Assembly (NCBI RefSeq): GCF_032884065.1
Contig: NC_088872.1
Coordinates: 6,442,186-6,506,185, forward strand
Source of the DNA: Artemia franciscana
Lineage: Eukaryota; Arthropoda; Branchiopoda; Anostraca; Artemiidae
DNA length: 64,000 nucleotides
Reading direction: 5' to 3'
The notes under the pieces: generated by a model
What the model saw: the letters and a program-made list of their open reading frames with translations, nothing else
Told to the model about the DNA's origin: nothing
Database searches by the model: none
Part shown: piece by piece, positions 44,801 to 58,845 of the stretch
Layout: the number at the start of each line of letters is the position of its first letter
Numbering within the stretch: position 1 is the stretch's first letter
Position numbers and translations under genes: made by a program

Positions 44801-45868
44801 ATTGCTTCCACGGAAAATTTCTCCGGGAGCCTTAGGAGATAGGTAGGCCCAAAAGCATCCGAATTGTATTTGATGTGACTTTTTGTTTGTTTTAGAAGTT
44901 CAGCTTTCTCGTTTATGGATATGCTGAGGACAAAAGCAACTTTCCCTTTCTTCAGATATAAAATGGATTGCGCTCCTATCATTTGGTACAACAAAACAAC
45001 AACAAAACTAAAACTTTTAAAAATCCTACTATGGCTTGCACAATTACAATAAAAAAGTATGCTTCATATTCACTTATATGCTTCCCTCAAATTTTAACGC
45101 CCTTAGAAATATTAACATCCTCAACCCATGGTGTCTCTAGACTAGAAGCTTTTAAATGAAGTTGAATTTTTTCCTTCTTTTCTTTCTAATACCTATCATG
45201 TTACTTGCCTCTGGTGGTCTCTCACTACGACCATCATGTTTGCAGCGGTAGCTGCAGCCTAGTAAAGAACAAACCACGCCCAAGGTAACCACAAATTTAA
45301 AAATAAATTTTGATAAAAAAAAGTGGCTGGTGAGGAGAAATACCATTTGTAGCTGAATATTTAGACCTTTGTACCTATTTTCGCTGTCAAGATTAATGGG
45401 TTTATTCCAATTTGAACGCTCATTTATTCGTCAGAGAAAAGCAGTGTGGTCTGGGAAAAGGAAACCTAATTTAAGGGGTTACGTCGCAAATGTTGGGAGA
45501 TGATGCCTACCAAGTATACAACCATAAACTCAACATTTTGATTTCAATTAGATGACACAGAAGACTTCATCACCTTCATTAAAAATTTTATTTTATAGTT
45601 AGACAAGATTAAAGCAGAAAATGTACATCGAGACTTTGAACAAACTTTGTCACTGAATGAATGAATGAGTGCATTTAATTCCCATCAATGAAAAAACGGA
45701 TGGAGGAAAAAAAAAAGAGAAACAAAACGAAAAGCACAAGACACTAATTCAGCTGACACATACAAAATGAAAATACAACAATCAGCAACAGATACCAACT
45801 ACTGCATTGCCCACAGGTGGGCTATCCGCAGGTGGGACAGGTGGGCATATATTATATATATATATATA
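44801..45868. other. No gene seen
   Basis: At 45250-45330 an R1-terminus-like AGTAAAGAACAAACCACGCC. At 45360-45440 CTATTTTCGCTGTC ... TTTGAACGCTCATTTATTC resembles 49640-49700, an unnamed repeat. TA run at 45850-45868. Confidence 0.4.
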
Positions 45869-46062
45869 TCTACATATATAAAAATAAGTTGTTTGTCTGT
45901 CTGTCGACTGACGTCATGTTTGTGTGTCGACTGACGTCATGTTTGTCGACTGACGTCATTATAAGGATTGAGCTGTATGTCATCATGAAGTTGTTTGTCG
46001 TCTGACGTCATGTTTTTCGACTAACGAAACTACAGACCGGGACACCGGGACACAAATGACGT
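45869..46062 (+). mobile_element. Helitron 5' end fragment, copy I
   Basis: Starts TCTACATATATAAAAATAAG, then four TGACGTCA sites within ACTGACGTCATGTTTGT repeats, and ends in one minisatellite unit. No ORF or 3' end. It has more CRE-like sites than the other copies. Confidence 0.75.
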
Positions 46063-46505
46063 GTTATGTCTGTTATAACGTAATAGAGGCAACAATCTTG
46101 ACAGGGCCTTTTGAGGGTGAGGCTTTTCTTATTCCACGCATTCTCATGATTCCAATGGATCTGCCTTTTCAACCTAAAAGATTGCAATTCCCAATTTGAT
46201 TAGCATATTTAGTTTTCAGTCCAGAACCACTAAAGCTATTATGTAAATATCAAAAATATTTATGTTGTCTGAGCAATAATTTTTAGTTTTTATTTCAAAA
46301 TAGAAAATTACCTGACAATTTTAGAATTATATCCATCTATATATATAAAAATAAGTTGTCTGTCTGTGGATCAGGTGACGTCATGTTTCTGTCTCGACTG
46401 GCGTCATGAAGTTAGTTGTCGTCATTTTTGCTATGACGGTGACGTCAGTAAAGATATTTAAGACATATATGTTCACGTAGAAATCTATTAATGTTTAAGT
46501 TTAAA

Positions 46506-46841
46506 ATGACTGATGAACTTACAATGGCAAAAGCCGATGAAGATGCTCAAAGAGTCTATGCCAAAAAACTTGCTGCTGATAGAGAAAGTCAGAAAAGAAA
46601 GCGTGCCGAGGAATCAAAAGAACAGCAAGGAAACAGGCTTGAGGCTAAAGAACGCAAAACCGCGCAGTTAGATGAAGATCCACCTGGACAGCGAGAGTCA
46701 AAACATATCAAAACTGAAAATGATAGCGATGATGATTGGGTTTGGGATCTTGACTTGGATAAGGTCATCAATGCCTACCAGATTTTAGTTAAAAAAACAA
46801 AGGTTCGGCGATATGTATTTCATAGTGAAGCTGAAAAATAA
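46506..46841 (+). CDS. Helitron N-terminal small ORF, longer version
   Basis: A 111-residue frame beginning MTDELTMAKADEDAQRVYAK, with the basic array SQKRKRAEES and the acidic ENDSDDDWVWDLDLDKVINA end as in copy C, but continuing past the copy C stop with ILVKKTKVRRYVFHSEAEK before TAA. The extra 20 codons exist because this copy reads ATTTTAGTT where copy C has ATTTAAGT (one base more). The longer form is probably nearer to the ancestral transposase. No catalytic domain. Confidence 0.5.
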   Translation: MTDELTMAKADEDAQRVYAKKLAADRESQKRKRAEESKEQQGNRLEAKERKTAQLDEDPPGQRESKHIKTENDSDDDWVWDLDLDKVINAYQILVKKTKVRRYVFHSEAEK

Positions 46842-47104
46842 AGAAGAAAAAGAAAAGTGAAAAAAGAAAAAATGTAAAAAACTAAAAAATACTAAAAAGA
46901 AAAAACACTCAAAGAGAAATTACAGACCGGGACACAAATGACGACCGGGACAGAGGGAATATAAATAACGACCGGGACACTCAAGGAGAAATTACAGACT
47001 GGGATACCGGGACACAAATGACGACCGGGACACAGGCAATATAAATGACGACCAGGACAACAATGGCAACACCCGAGGAAGCTGCTCAAAACGAATGTAT
47101 TCAC

Positions 47105-47184
47105 GCCGAAGCAGCTGAGTTGGTAAAGCGTTATGTTTCAGGTTCTAGGTCCGAGAGGCTCCAGGTTTGAACCTTGGCTTTAGC
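47105..47184 (+). ncRNA. tRNA-like segment in Helitron copy J
   Basis: Counterpart of 48535-48614, offset 1430 bases. Here the A box reads CAGCTGAGTTGG with C in place of T at the first base. Not expected to be a working tRNA. Confidence 0.45.
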
Positions 47185-47359
47185 ATTAATACAAAAGAAG
47201 AAAAAAACTAAAAAAGGTAAAAACTACAAAAAAAGTAAAAAGAAAATATATATATATATTTATATATATCATCTTTTCCACAAAAATAATAATTTAGTGC
47301 TTCTGCTTAAAAACAGCAATCGAATTGATGCCTCCTGATACGCAACTATCAACAAAGTG

Positions 47360-47480
47360 GCAATCGTTGTGGTCGGTGATCAGTTCTTACCTCGAGATAA
47401 TATTCTTTATAGGCGAAACAATCAGTTGACAAGAATTGCTTAAACTCATCGATGCTACGATGCCCTACAATATCCTGACG
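47360..47480 (+). pseudogene. Helitron Rep N-region fragment
   Basis: Reads [29 protein letters not shown], a stop, then THRCYDALQYPDE. VGDQF.PRDI.L.RR and ETHR.YDALQYP are standard phrases of the Helitron_like_N domain that precedes Rep. The fragment starts after CAACAAA and breaks into minisatellite at 47480. It is the best evidence that the whole family derives from a Helitron protein. A shorter copy at 48786-48822 is cut by the (TA)n array. Confidence 0.85.
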
Positions 47481-47870
47481 AATATAAATGACGCCCGGGA
47501 CACTCAAATAGAAATCACAGACTGGGACACCGGGACACAAATGACGACGGGGACACAGGGAATATAAATGACGACCCGGACACAGGGACACAACTACAAC
47601 GGGGACGCCGGGGGGCACAGGGGGATATATAAATGACGACGGCAACAAAGAAAATGGTCGATTAGCAATCACCATCAACAAAGCTCAAGGGCAATCAATA
47701 GAATCATGAGGTATAGATCTGAATACGGATTGTTTTCCCATGGACCATTATGCGTTGCATGTTCAAGAGTCGGTAAACCTGACAATCTATTTATATGCAC
47801 AGACGATGGGACAGCAAAGAATGTTGTATATTCGCAAGTTTTACGTAGTTAAAAACATATATATATATAT

Positions 47871-48940
<1,070 letters not shown>

Positions 48941-48961
48941 ACTTGTCACTTATATATGTCA

Positions 48962-48997
48962 CTATATGTCACTTGGTATATACCAAGTGACATATAG
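48962..48997. repeat. 36-bp perfect palindrome
   Basis: CTATATGTCACTTGGTAT followed by its exact inverse, between two (TA)n arrays. GTCACTT also repeats just upstream (48938-48965). Confidence 0.95.
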
Positions 48998-49036
48998 CGA
49001 TAGCAAATTCTGTCGGTCTGTCCTTCTGTCGGTCTG

Positions 49037-49170
<134 letters not shown>

Positions 49171-49304
49171 TATTATATTATATTGAATTATATAATCAAA
49201 TTATATTGAATTATATTGGTCAATTTGCGACAGAATCGCTTTTTCAGGTTTGGTAACACTGTACTGGCGTTTAACTGCACTGTACTAAAACTACAAAAGT
49301 AAAA

Positions 49305-49541
49305 CAGTTCAAAATAGGGATGAAATGTTTGAATTGACAGTGAATAGATATAAAATTATTTAACTGGATATTTCGAACACATATACAGTGTTCATCATCA
49401 GCAGTAAAACTCGAAAAGTTTTAAAAACATAACAAGTTTTACTGCTGATGATGAACACTGTATATGTGTTCGAAATATCCAGTTAAATAATTTTATATCT
49501 ATACACTGTCAATTAAAAGGTTTCATCCCTATCTTGAACTG
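49305..49541. mobile_element. Foldback with hammerhead-like core in the arms
   Basis: Two ~105-base inverted arms (49305-49410 and 49433-49541) separated by about 22 bases (GAAAAGTTTTAAAAACATAA). The right arm on plus, and the left arm on minus, read CTGATGA (49445-49451), T, stem GAACAC/GTGTTC around TGTATAT, then GAAA (49472-49475) and TATCCAG. CTGATGA-stem-GAAA is the hammerhead ribozyme core, and Penelope-like elements are known to carry it in their terminal repeats. The extra T before the stem is non-standard and no clean cleavage triplet context is visible on the same strand. No ORF. Confidence 0.6.
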
Positions 49542-50415
49542 CTAATCATTTTGTTTTATATAGATATGTTAGCTTGAATTTTGACACTTTAGTATTTCTA
49601 CTGATGACGATCGCTACATCTGTGATGGATTTATCTAAAGTTTTGTATCTGTTTTCACTGTCTAAACAAGTGGATTTATCCCTATTTGAACGCTTATTTG
49701 TTCAACACATTTTCGGTAATTTCAAAGAAGTGTTTGAAACCCGGACGCCATTATCTATTTATTTTTTCGTTCAGCACTGGCGGGGCCCTGAGACTGCTTG
49801 AGAGCGGTGAAATGTGTAGCCAAACGAAGATATTGAACTGAGGGATTTTACTTCCTTCACACAAACAAGGCGTGCTTGAATTTACCATGGCTTTGGCATC
49901 ATGAACGGGCCCGTCATATAAAGGCAAAAAGAGGGAAGTGCCTACCCAAATTAGAATAATTGTCTTTTTTTCAATTTTTTTTAGTGTGTGTGTCTGTGTG
50001 TATTAGTGTTTGTGCTTTGTTTTTTCTCCTTTGTTACTTTTATCTTTTTTTTTTACTTTTCTTCACCGTTCCTCCCTGCATTCCTGGCCATAAAGCCTAT
50101 TGTGGAGGTGGATTTTTGCTGTTGAATGTTCTTTTTTTCTTGGATTAATCAAATCTTATCTTTCTTTGTCGTATTCTTCATAATAATATGATTTTAACGG
50201 TCAGTTCCATCAAAATATTCCCACATATAGAAAGTCCAAAAACAAAAATATCAAAGGTATTTCTTTTTTATAACAGTTCAAAATTTTTCGTAGTACATAT
50301 TTTCCTTTATAGATCTATAAGTTACCTTTAGATACTACTATAAAATACCTTTATATTAGGCTACTTTTAAAGTACTAAATAGTAACTTTATGGTACCAAA
50401 CAAGTTGTTTTCTTG
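49542..50415. other. No gene supported; unassigned ORF
   Basis: A 75-codon plus-strand frame (49574-49801) reads MDLSKVLYLFSLSKQVDLSL FERLFVQHIFG; part of its DNA resembles 45370-45440, so it lies in a dispersed repeat. GTGTGTGTCTGTGTGT at 49985. Nothing else recognised. Confidence 0.35.
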
Positions 50416-51040
50416 GTAAAATTCCAGTTAATTGACTTCTTGCTATCTCAGAAATGGTTTAGGTTAGGAAAATGAAACTTTCAGGGATGAATCTACAGAC
50501 TAAAGTATGTCCCAGGAAGTTATTTTGAAGCAACTACCATCACTCCTTCTCCCTCTAGAGGGCCCTGACCTTTGATGACCTTTAAAAATATGTGTGGTAT
50601 AAAAGTTAAACCTTGCAAAATAGATCTTCTGCTTAATTGAAGTACAACAAAATTGTTTTCAGCTTCATACTTTGCTCAATCCCATTTTATAAGGTTTTAA
50701 AAATATGCAAATACATTTCCTAAATTTTGAAAAAAAACACATTGATATGGCTCAAAATTATATTCAAATAACAGGAATTGTGTTTTCAGAACTAAAGGCA
50801 GAGAAAAAGCAAGTAGTAACTGAAAATTTAGGTAAAATGTTGTTTTGTCAAAATTTCAATAGGTATAGACCTGTCATGTAGGCAAATTCAGGGCCCTGTA
50901 GAGGGAGAAGGAGTGGAGGTGGGTACTCTAAAATACCTTCCCGGGACATACTTTAGCCTGTACACCCATCCCTGAAAGTTTCATTTTCCTAACCTAAACC
51001 CTTTTCAAGATAGGAAGAAGTCAATTAACTAGAATTTTAC
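50416..51040 (+). mobile_element. Foldback family F1, second full copy (625 bp)
   Basis: Starts GTAAAATTCCAGTTAATTGA and ends TCAATTAACTAGAATTTTAC, with the same arm/middle structure as 42861-43484 but in the opposite orientation. The two copies differ by scattered substitutions, so insertion was not very recent. Confidence 0.8.
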
Positions 51041-52533
51041 CGTTTTTTTTTACTTTTTACTGTGATTTTCACTTTATTTGGAAAAATTGGCTTCAACTTT
51101 GCCCCCCCCCCCCTAGGGTTTTTACGAGATTACACCCCTGATCTTCGCTTGAAAAAACTAACCCTCCCAAATAGGTGAGGAGGGTGAAGATATGAGTAAG
51201 AATAAACCATGTTCGCTTTCAAATTTATTTTAGTTTTTCTTTATCTCTGAATTGGATAGATAAAATTTGAGGGTTGTGGCCCTAAATTGTACAAATACCC
51301 CATATTAGATGCCTCATAGATTCATTTTAATTAAAAAAGAAAAAGTAGACATGCTCCACCTAAAGTTACCAAAAGGTTGCATTTTGTGTTGGATTGACAT
51401 CTTTATGAGAGAAAGGCCTAAAAGAGGGAAGAAGCAAACATTTTAAGTCTTGTCATATATTGTCCAAATTTTTGTCCCTTTGAGCATATATTTCTTCATT
51501 GTCTCCTTGAAAAAATAGCACGTTTCAATCATCGTATTCTGATCTGAAAGCTTAATTTAAATCCTTCTCAGTAGGCTGTACTTTGAATAGCCTCCCAAAC
51601 TTATTTACCAGATAAAATATCAAAGATTATTCTCTTGTTTTGATTTGGAAGGTATCTCCTCAATCCGCAATACCCATTACAAGCTAAGCTTCTTGGGCTT
51701 CGTAATTACTTTACGTTTTGTAATTTTTTTTTTAGTATTAATAAATCGATTGATTTACCGTCCGATTCAACAATTAAATTTTTTGGCCCAAAAATGTATC
51801 GTAAAGAAAATCAGTTTGACTTAAGGATTTTGACAAAATTATGCAGCAGTTATTTGTATGCATCCACGTATGTAGCATTTACAGTATTTTAGTACTTAGC
51901 ATTTTATGTTTTTATGTGTGTATACTAAAGTACGTGTTTGCGTGACGTTACATAAGAGAAACTGAGAAAGGCATCTAATACAATGCGACAGTAATCTAAT
52001 GCGTATTAAAATCTAATGCGACAGTATGTAGTTATTTGAGAGATTCAAAAGCAATTTTGGAGGGTTTGGTAGAGTACGCATGCGTTTAGAGATGTTTGAG
52101 CAACCTTCTGCAAGAAAGGGTATAAGTCAGCCATGCGCGACAGAGTAGGTAGCACTCTAACTCCAAAATGTAACCCAGATTGTGGAGGACGGGTGACCTC
52201 TCGACTCTATCATTGTTACAGCGTTTCCAAGATTAGTCATTTGGGGGGAAAATCCTTCAAAAGGGCGTTTTTAGCCATTTTGGAGACTAGTCAAATTAGA
52301 TGAAATGGAACATTCAAAATGTTTCCAGAGCCAAAACCATGTCCTGGAAAGATATAATGACACACCTATCTTTACCAGTGGCGTATTTAGAATTTTTCAT
52401 GAGGGCGAGATGTGGCACCAGCAAAAAACTACTGCAAGTCCAAAAATTTACCAGCAACTAAGTACGCTACTGTCATATTCCCCTTTTTGAGCTTATTTAT
52501 TACTATGCTACTAAAAAAGATAAAGCAATCAGT
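51041..52533. other. No gene seen
   Basis: AT-rich single-copy-looking sequence. Short repetition of CTAATGCGACAGTA at 51981-52026. No exon or repeat family recognised. Confidence 0.4.
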
Positions 52534-52963
52534 TCAATTAACAAAACTGAAGAGCTTTAATCTTGCTAATCCTTGAATCAGATACAAATCAATATAAACA
52601 CTGTAAATACTTCTTATGTTTTTGATCCGTCCTGATTTCCATCCGAAGTCACTTAAAACATCGTAAATATCCAGTTTGACATTGCAATTAATAGACATGT
52701 ATACAAGACCAGTCATGCTGCTCATACCTGTCGGATTTTGGAGGTTTATTTGAAGCTGCTTTAGCGTGCTAAATGAACGATCTACAGTCCTGTGGTGGCG
52801 CAGTGGGTTTGACCTTAGCTTGGTAATACGGGACCCAGAGATCAAATCATGCTACAGGAATGCACCGCAGGGCCGACGCAGGGACCCTGGTAGTCAAGAA
52901 GCGTCGTTAATCCGATACAATGAACGATCTACAGATACCGTGGTAACAGAATACAATATAAAA
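52534..52963 (-). pseudogene. hAT transposase C-terminal fragment split by a SINE
   Basis: The minus strand reads ILYSVTTVSVDRSF (52963-52919), is interrupted by a SINE, and resumes VDRSFSTLKQLQINLQNPTG, MSSMTGLVYMSINCNVKLDI and YDVLSDFGWKSGRIKNI to a TGA at 52534. (V/A).RSFSTLK...L...M...R..GL..MS.. is the hAT family C-terminal dimerisation region. Removing one copy of the 16-base duplication restores a continuous frame across the site. The rest of the transposase is not found to the right. It is a different fragment from the relic at 4024-5268. Confidence 0.8.
52772..52934 (+). mobile_element. tRNA-derived SINE (family S1) with 16-bp target duplication
   Basis: AATGAACGATCTACAG occurs exactly at 52772-52787 and 52919-52934 and flanks a 131-base insert. 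The insert has a perfect A box TGGCGCAGTGGG (52796-52807) and a perfect B box GATCAAATC (52840-52848), 33 bases apart, so RNA polymerase III transcription is plausible. It ends AATCCGATAC without a long A tail. A diverged copy of its 3' half is at 56449-56510. Confidence 0.92.
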
Positions 52964-54806
52964 TGAATGTACAGTTAGAAAAAAGCGGTTATTGTACCCA
53001 TCAAGAGTTTTAGAAGCTTTATTAGGAAGATGAGACTCACTTATAGACCTCCATTTGGCTAGCCAGTTAGCTCAACTAGGAGGCTAGTCTCAGAGAAACA
53101 GAACTGCTTGTATTTTTACATCTTTGACACACCTCGACTAACACTGCATCAACAATACAATTAGGGAGCTGAAGATGAATTTAAAATGTTGTAGCTTGGT
53201 GGTTAGGAAATCTCATATCGATTTCTTCACATAGATACTTGAGATATGGGGAAAATACATAAGTTGGCTAGCTGGCATATCTAATAAGTTGGGTAGCTGG
53301 CTAATTGGCTTACTAATGCAAATTTTGTAGATAAAAAATGGCTCACATCTGGGTAAAGAACAATATATTCTTCTCCACTAAATGATTTTCACCATCGCTT
53401 GAGTCAATAAAAGAAGCTTTTTCTTTCATAAGGCAAAGCTTCAAAAAGTTTTAAAATCATTATTATACAATAAAATATACAACACTATTTATTACCTTTT
53501 ATCATCACTGGAAAAAAGGTCAGAAGAAAAAAAAAAGAGCAGCTGATATCCAAATTGGAATAATATTAAATACACCTCATATACCTTTACATGAAAGAAT
53601 CATGTAAGTGCATACCTTTAAGTAACATACCTTACTTACATTTAAAGTAAGATAAGTTGAAATGTAAGGTATAGGCTACTTATACCTTAAGGTATTCTTC
53701 AACTTATGCCTATGTTGAAATATAATGTACACCATTAGGATATAATGCAGCCAATCAGCTTACCTAATTCAAATATTTGGCTTACCTATACAAATCTTGT
53801 TGGAAATAAAAATCGGCATGAGCAGAACAGGTCAGTGTGCAACGGGACTATAATGCAGCTAGCCTTAGTTTATGCACCTAACCTCATAGTTTACTATGAG
53901 GATACAATACAGCCAATTAGCTTACCTAATTCAAATAATTGGCTTACCTTTTCAGATCTTGTTAGAAAAAAATTGACTTACTTGTACAAAGCTTGTTAAA
54001 AAAACGACTTCTGCAGATGAAATATGGGCAACCTCCATAACTTACAGCCCTTTCCCCAGGACCAAGGGGTATTGTCAGTCCTAGAAGCTTAGCAATTCAA
54101 TCTTTGGACTGCATTGAACAAAATTACTATCTCAAAATTTTAATCGAATGGATTTGGGGAAAAAGGGCGTGAGAGGGGCGATGTTGCCCTCCGATCACTT
54201 TTAGCTCATAAAAATTCCTCTCCAAAAAAGTATTCTTGGCAATAACCTGAGTTAACAAAAGGACCTTTTCTTTCAAAAGAAAAACCCCAGATAATTTTAA
54301 ATCATTTATTATACTATAAAATATACAACACTATTTATTACATAAATCGTCACTGGAAAGAGATTAAAAAACAGAATAACTGATATCCAAATTGCGACAA
54401 TATTAAATACACCAGTCCGCCCAACAAAAAAGTAAAAAACAAAAGCAAAGTATACAAAGGAGGAAATGAGATAATAGTAAACTGACACCTGACTTTAGTA
54501 AAAACTCCCAGTATGAAGAGTAGCAAAAAAAGAGAAAAATCTAAAGGGAAACCCCCACAAGATAGAACTGGTATAATAATTGTCAAGTGCTTTTGCAATC
54601 AAAGGCACTTATTTTCCAGATACAACCCTAGTCCAAAGAATAGGAATAATATGCAATTGCCCACTCCCTAAGAAAAGAAGATTTCGCTAAAACCTTTAGC
54701 CAAGCAAATAATTGAACATAGAGGCCCACTAAGATTAGGAATAACAGAACATTTTCGTTTTTTTTTCATTCCTGTTTATACCTACGTAAAATAAGTGTAT
54801 CTCTTT
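52964..54806. other. Diverged direct duplications, no gene
   Basis: About 175 bases at 53395-53575 (CTTTTTCTTTCATAAGG; AATATACAACACTATTTATT; GATATCCAAATTG) recur at 54240-54412. GATA(T/C)AAT(G/A)CAGCCAAT then AGCTTACCTAATTCAAAT occurs at 53739 and 53902. 54000-54225 holds a decayed R1 body (TACTATCTCAAAATTTTAAT; GTTGCCCTCCGATCACTTTT). Confidence 0.55.
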
Positions 54807-54965
54807 CAGGGCCATATCCAGGATTTTTGTTGGGGGGTACAAAAAATTCAAAAACGCATCAGAAATGTGTTTTAATGCATTTTAAATATGTTTTTACGAG
54901 TCGGGCAGACATTCCGGCGAAAGGGAGAAGGTTCAATCCCCCTAACCCCTCCGCTAAATACGGCC
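54807..54965. mobile_element. Small MITE, family M1 (GGCCRTATCCAGG ends)
   Basis: Left end AGGGCCATATCCAGGATTTT followed by TTGGGGGGTAC; right end CCCTAACCCCTCCGCTAAAT then ACGGCCTTG. Related copies are at 57493-57656 and 61153-61300. No ORF. Confidence 0.55.
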
Positions 54966-55074
54966 TTGCTCTCCTTTCATTTAATATTTTTAGTTGTTCC
55001 GTCTACACCCTAGCGAGGGGATAATGATTGCTATTATTGTAGGGTTAAAGAAAACTAAATTTTTGTATATTGAC

Positions 55075-55350
55075 TAATGGTCTGCGTAGCGCAGGTACTG
55101 ATCTCCTGATTGTCCCCTTTTGACTGGGAGCGTTATGTGTGGTTCGGGAGACATCATTCCGACACTTCCCATCTCACCAGATTTCTCCAATTACTCATTT
55201 AGAGGTGGGTCGACTCTGGCTGGGCTTGCAGAGCAACACTACCGATTCATGTTCCAAATCAAATAACCAGTGACTCCAGGATTCGAACTCCTGTACTCGC
55301 AGACAAAGGATTATAAGTCCAACGCGCTAACCACATGGTTAGGACGGCTT
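55075..55350 (-). mobile_element. tRNA-derived SINE, family S2
   Basis: On the minus strand the head reads AACCATGTGGTTAGCGCGTT, GGACTTATAATCC (anticodon-like TAT), then a perfect T arm CAGGA-GTTCGAA-TCCTG with B box GTTCGAATC (55288-55280). The acceptor ends do not pair, so this is not a working tRNA gene. A body of ~190 bases follows, shared with 19636-19870. Known SINEs have this tRNA-head plus conserved body design. Confidence 0.7.
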
Positions 55351-57492
55351 AGGTAGGGGTTTGATGGTTCGATAAAGCGTATTCAAATTATCTATAATCG
55401 ACATTCTTTTTTATTAATTCATAACTAAATCTTTAAATAATTCTTTTCTGAAAGAACTAGGAAGAATAATTATTTACATTGTAATTAATGAAACAGCAGC
55501 AAATTTTAAAACTTCTCATCTGGAAACTCCTCAATATTTAAGCTACTAAATAATAAGGTAGTTATTGCAAATTATAAAATTTATAGCGCTAATCGTGTTC
55601 GAATATAAATCATGGATATTCCTTTTAGTTATTATTAATTAAAATTTCCACTACAAGATTTATTTTTTGAACTTGTGACATTTCCACAATTACCTTTAAA
55701 ATTTAAAAGACTTATTACACCGCTTAGAACCAGACTTTCTCCCGTTTCAATATACTTTGCTCTATGCTCCTATGCCTAGGTCAGCCCCCCTCCCTGCACA
55801 AAGACATTCACTGGCTATGCACAGAGGTACTTAACATCTCGTCAGACTCGTGTCTTGATTTCTAAGGCTTAAAGAATATTCAAAATTGACTCTCGAAGTA
55901 GAAAAAAGATCATTCATTGGAAGTTCAGTCTGTTGACTTGCAACCATAATTACTTCAAAAATATATAATTAATAAAGTGCTTACTAAAATAGAGAGAAAG
56001 AGTTAAACTGAATCTTAGGCACGCACGAAATCCAATTACAAGTTTGTAACAAAAAAAAGAGAAAAAAAGCAAATAGTTCATTATTTCAAAATATACAAAA
56101 TAATATAAACCAGAAAGGTTGCTTCGTTATATTTTGAAAAAAATCTCCTGCACAACCAATAGGAAGAGTAAAGCCCCAACCATAATTAGATTTTACTAAC
56201 ACTAAGATCTAACAAACGCTAATTTAAGCAACATGAAAAAATCTTCATAGAATTTTCCGACAGGGGAAAAACCCAGCGAAAAAATTTTAATTGACTTAAA
56301 TTAGCGCTGGCTTAATCTTAGCATTAGTAAAATCTCATTGTGAACGAGCCTTAATTTTTGAAAAATAAACACATGTAAAACTTGGCGAATAATGATTTAC
56401 GTAGTTACCACACAGCTAGATTTAACCTAATTGTAGCAATACATTATAGGGTTGACACAAGGACCTTAGAAGTCAAGAAGCATCTTTAATCTTATACAAT
56501 ACAAAACTCAAATTATGACTTGATAAGTGTATATTTTACTGCTGCATGCCTTTGATATCATGCTATTTCCAAAGTTTTTTTCTCTTCTGTATATACATTG
56601 GCTTTGAGACAAATTTCGAATGAATAGCGTGAGTTCATTCCTTGGGTTCCCATTGGTCGGCAAGGTAGCCAATTGTGTTCATTATGTTCACGAAGAATCA
56701 TAATTTTTGTGTTTTCATTTACTTGTTGATTAGGGCGGATATTGGTTATACAGTTAGAATTTTCGCATCTTGGTTTGTTTGGCTCTGTTCTGATACCAGC
56801 AAAGGGCTCACATTGTTGAAATTATTTTGTTCACGCAGTAAAGACAGGATCAGGAAGTTGGATTGTTTAATACGTAGGGCCTGCGACAAAAGAATCTTAG
56901 TAGTATCCCCTGTCGGTAGCCCTGCTCTTAATATCCCAAGCTGAGGAATTTAATCAGTTTTGTTGTCTTTTCAGAATGATTCTATCGCCATCAATTGCTT
57001 AGCGATATGCCAATAGTCTGATTTCATCACTTTTCTCTCTGCGAGAACATAAAAGTTTCAAACAACAATACGCTGGTATTTTGAATTCTCGAATAACTTA
57101 GCAATTGCCAGAAATTTGAGAAGACGTAAAAAACCCAGGTGTTGGGTTCTTGAACTTTGGCAAGATTAGACTGTTCCAAAATAAAGCTTATTTCTTGTCA
57201 GCAATAAAGCTCAAACAGAAATAATAATACAGTACATTTTCTTACATAAAAAAATCTTTCCTCTGAGAAAAGCGACGTTCCCGTTTCTTTTTTACGAATA
57301 CAAAAATTACTCAGAAGGATACAATGTTAGCAAAAACTCCATTTCATCAATCATAGACCATAATCAACACGTCAAAATAAAATAGCATCTAAGTAAATCA
57401 TTTTTTTTTAAACAAAAGAAACTTTTCAGACAAACTACCAAAGGAGTCGATTTGATTGTAATTTGCTTTGAAATGTTATTGCGTGTAAGCAT
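55351..57492. other. No gene seen; S1 SINE remnant at 56449-56510
   Basis: AGGGTTGACACAAGGACCTT AGAAGTCAAGAAGCATC at 56449 matches the S1 3' half. An 89-codon plus frame (56675-56944) with SRSKDRIRKLDCLIRRACDK was not matched to a family. Otherwise AT-rich. Confidence 0.4.
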
Positions 57493-57656
57493 GGCCGTAT
57501 CAAGGGAAAGTAGTTACTCATTTTACCCCCCCCCCCTAATTTTCTCCGACTTGTGCAAAAGTAAGAATAGACGTAAACAAGTTTTTGTGCAGACAAACCT
57601 TGATAATCACTATTTTTTTTGTACCCCCCTAAAAAAAAAATCCTGGATATGGCCCT
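57493..57656. mobile_element. Small MITE, family M1
   Basis: Left ATGGCCGTATCAAGGGAA, right AAATCCTGGATATGGCCC; CCCCCCCCC near the left and TACCCCCCTAAAAAA near the right. Same family as 54807-54965. Confidence 0.6.
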
Positions 57657-57733
57657 ACACCCAAGACACGGCTGGGGTGATAAAACTGCGCTCCAAAATA
57701 TTTGGAAGGGAATACAGAAATAATTTTTATAGG

Positions 57734-58845
<1,112 letters not shown>

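Larger units (their letters stand above)
46336..47870 (+). mobile_element. Helitron derivative, copy J
   Basis: 5' end TCTATATATATAAAAATAAG, a TGACGTCA site, the small ORF (46506-46841), A-rich stretch, minisatellite, a tRNA-like segment (47105-47184), a second A-rich stretch, a Helitron_like_N fragment (47360-47480), more minisatellite, the helicase C-terminal fragment and a short TA. No hairpin/CTAG: at 47871 it runs straight into a second copy of its own N-terminal ORF. Confidence 0.85.

Noticed and set aside
55255..55335. tRNA-Ile(TAT) gene on the minus strand
   Set aside because: The T arm and B box are perfect, but the acceptor strands do not pair and the same body follows in a second locus, so it is a SINE head.
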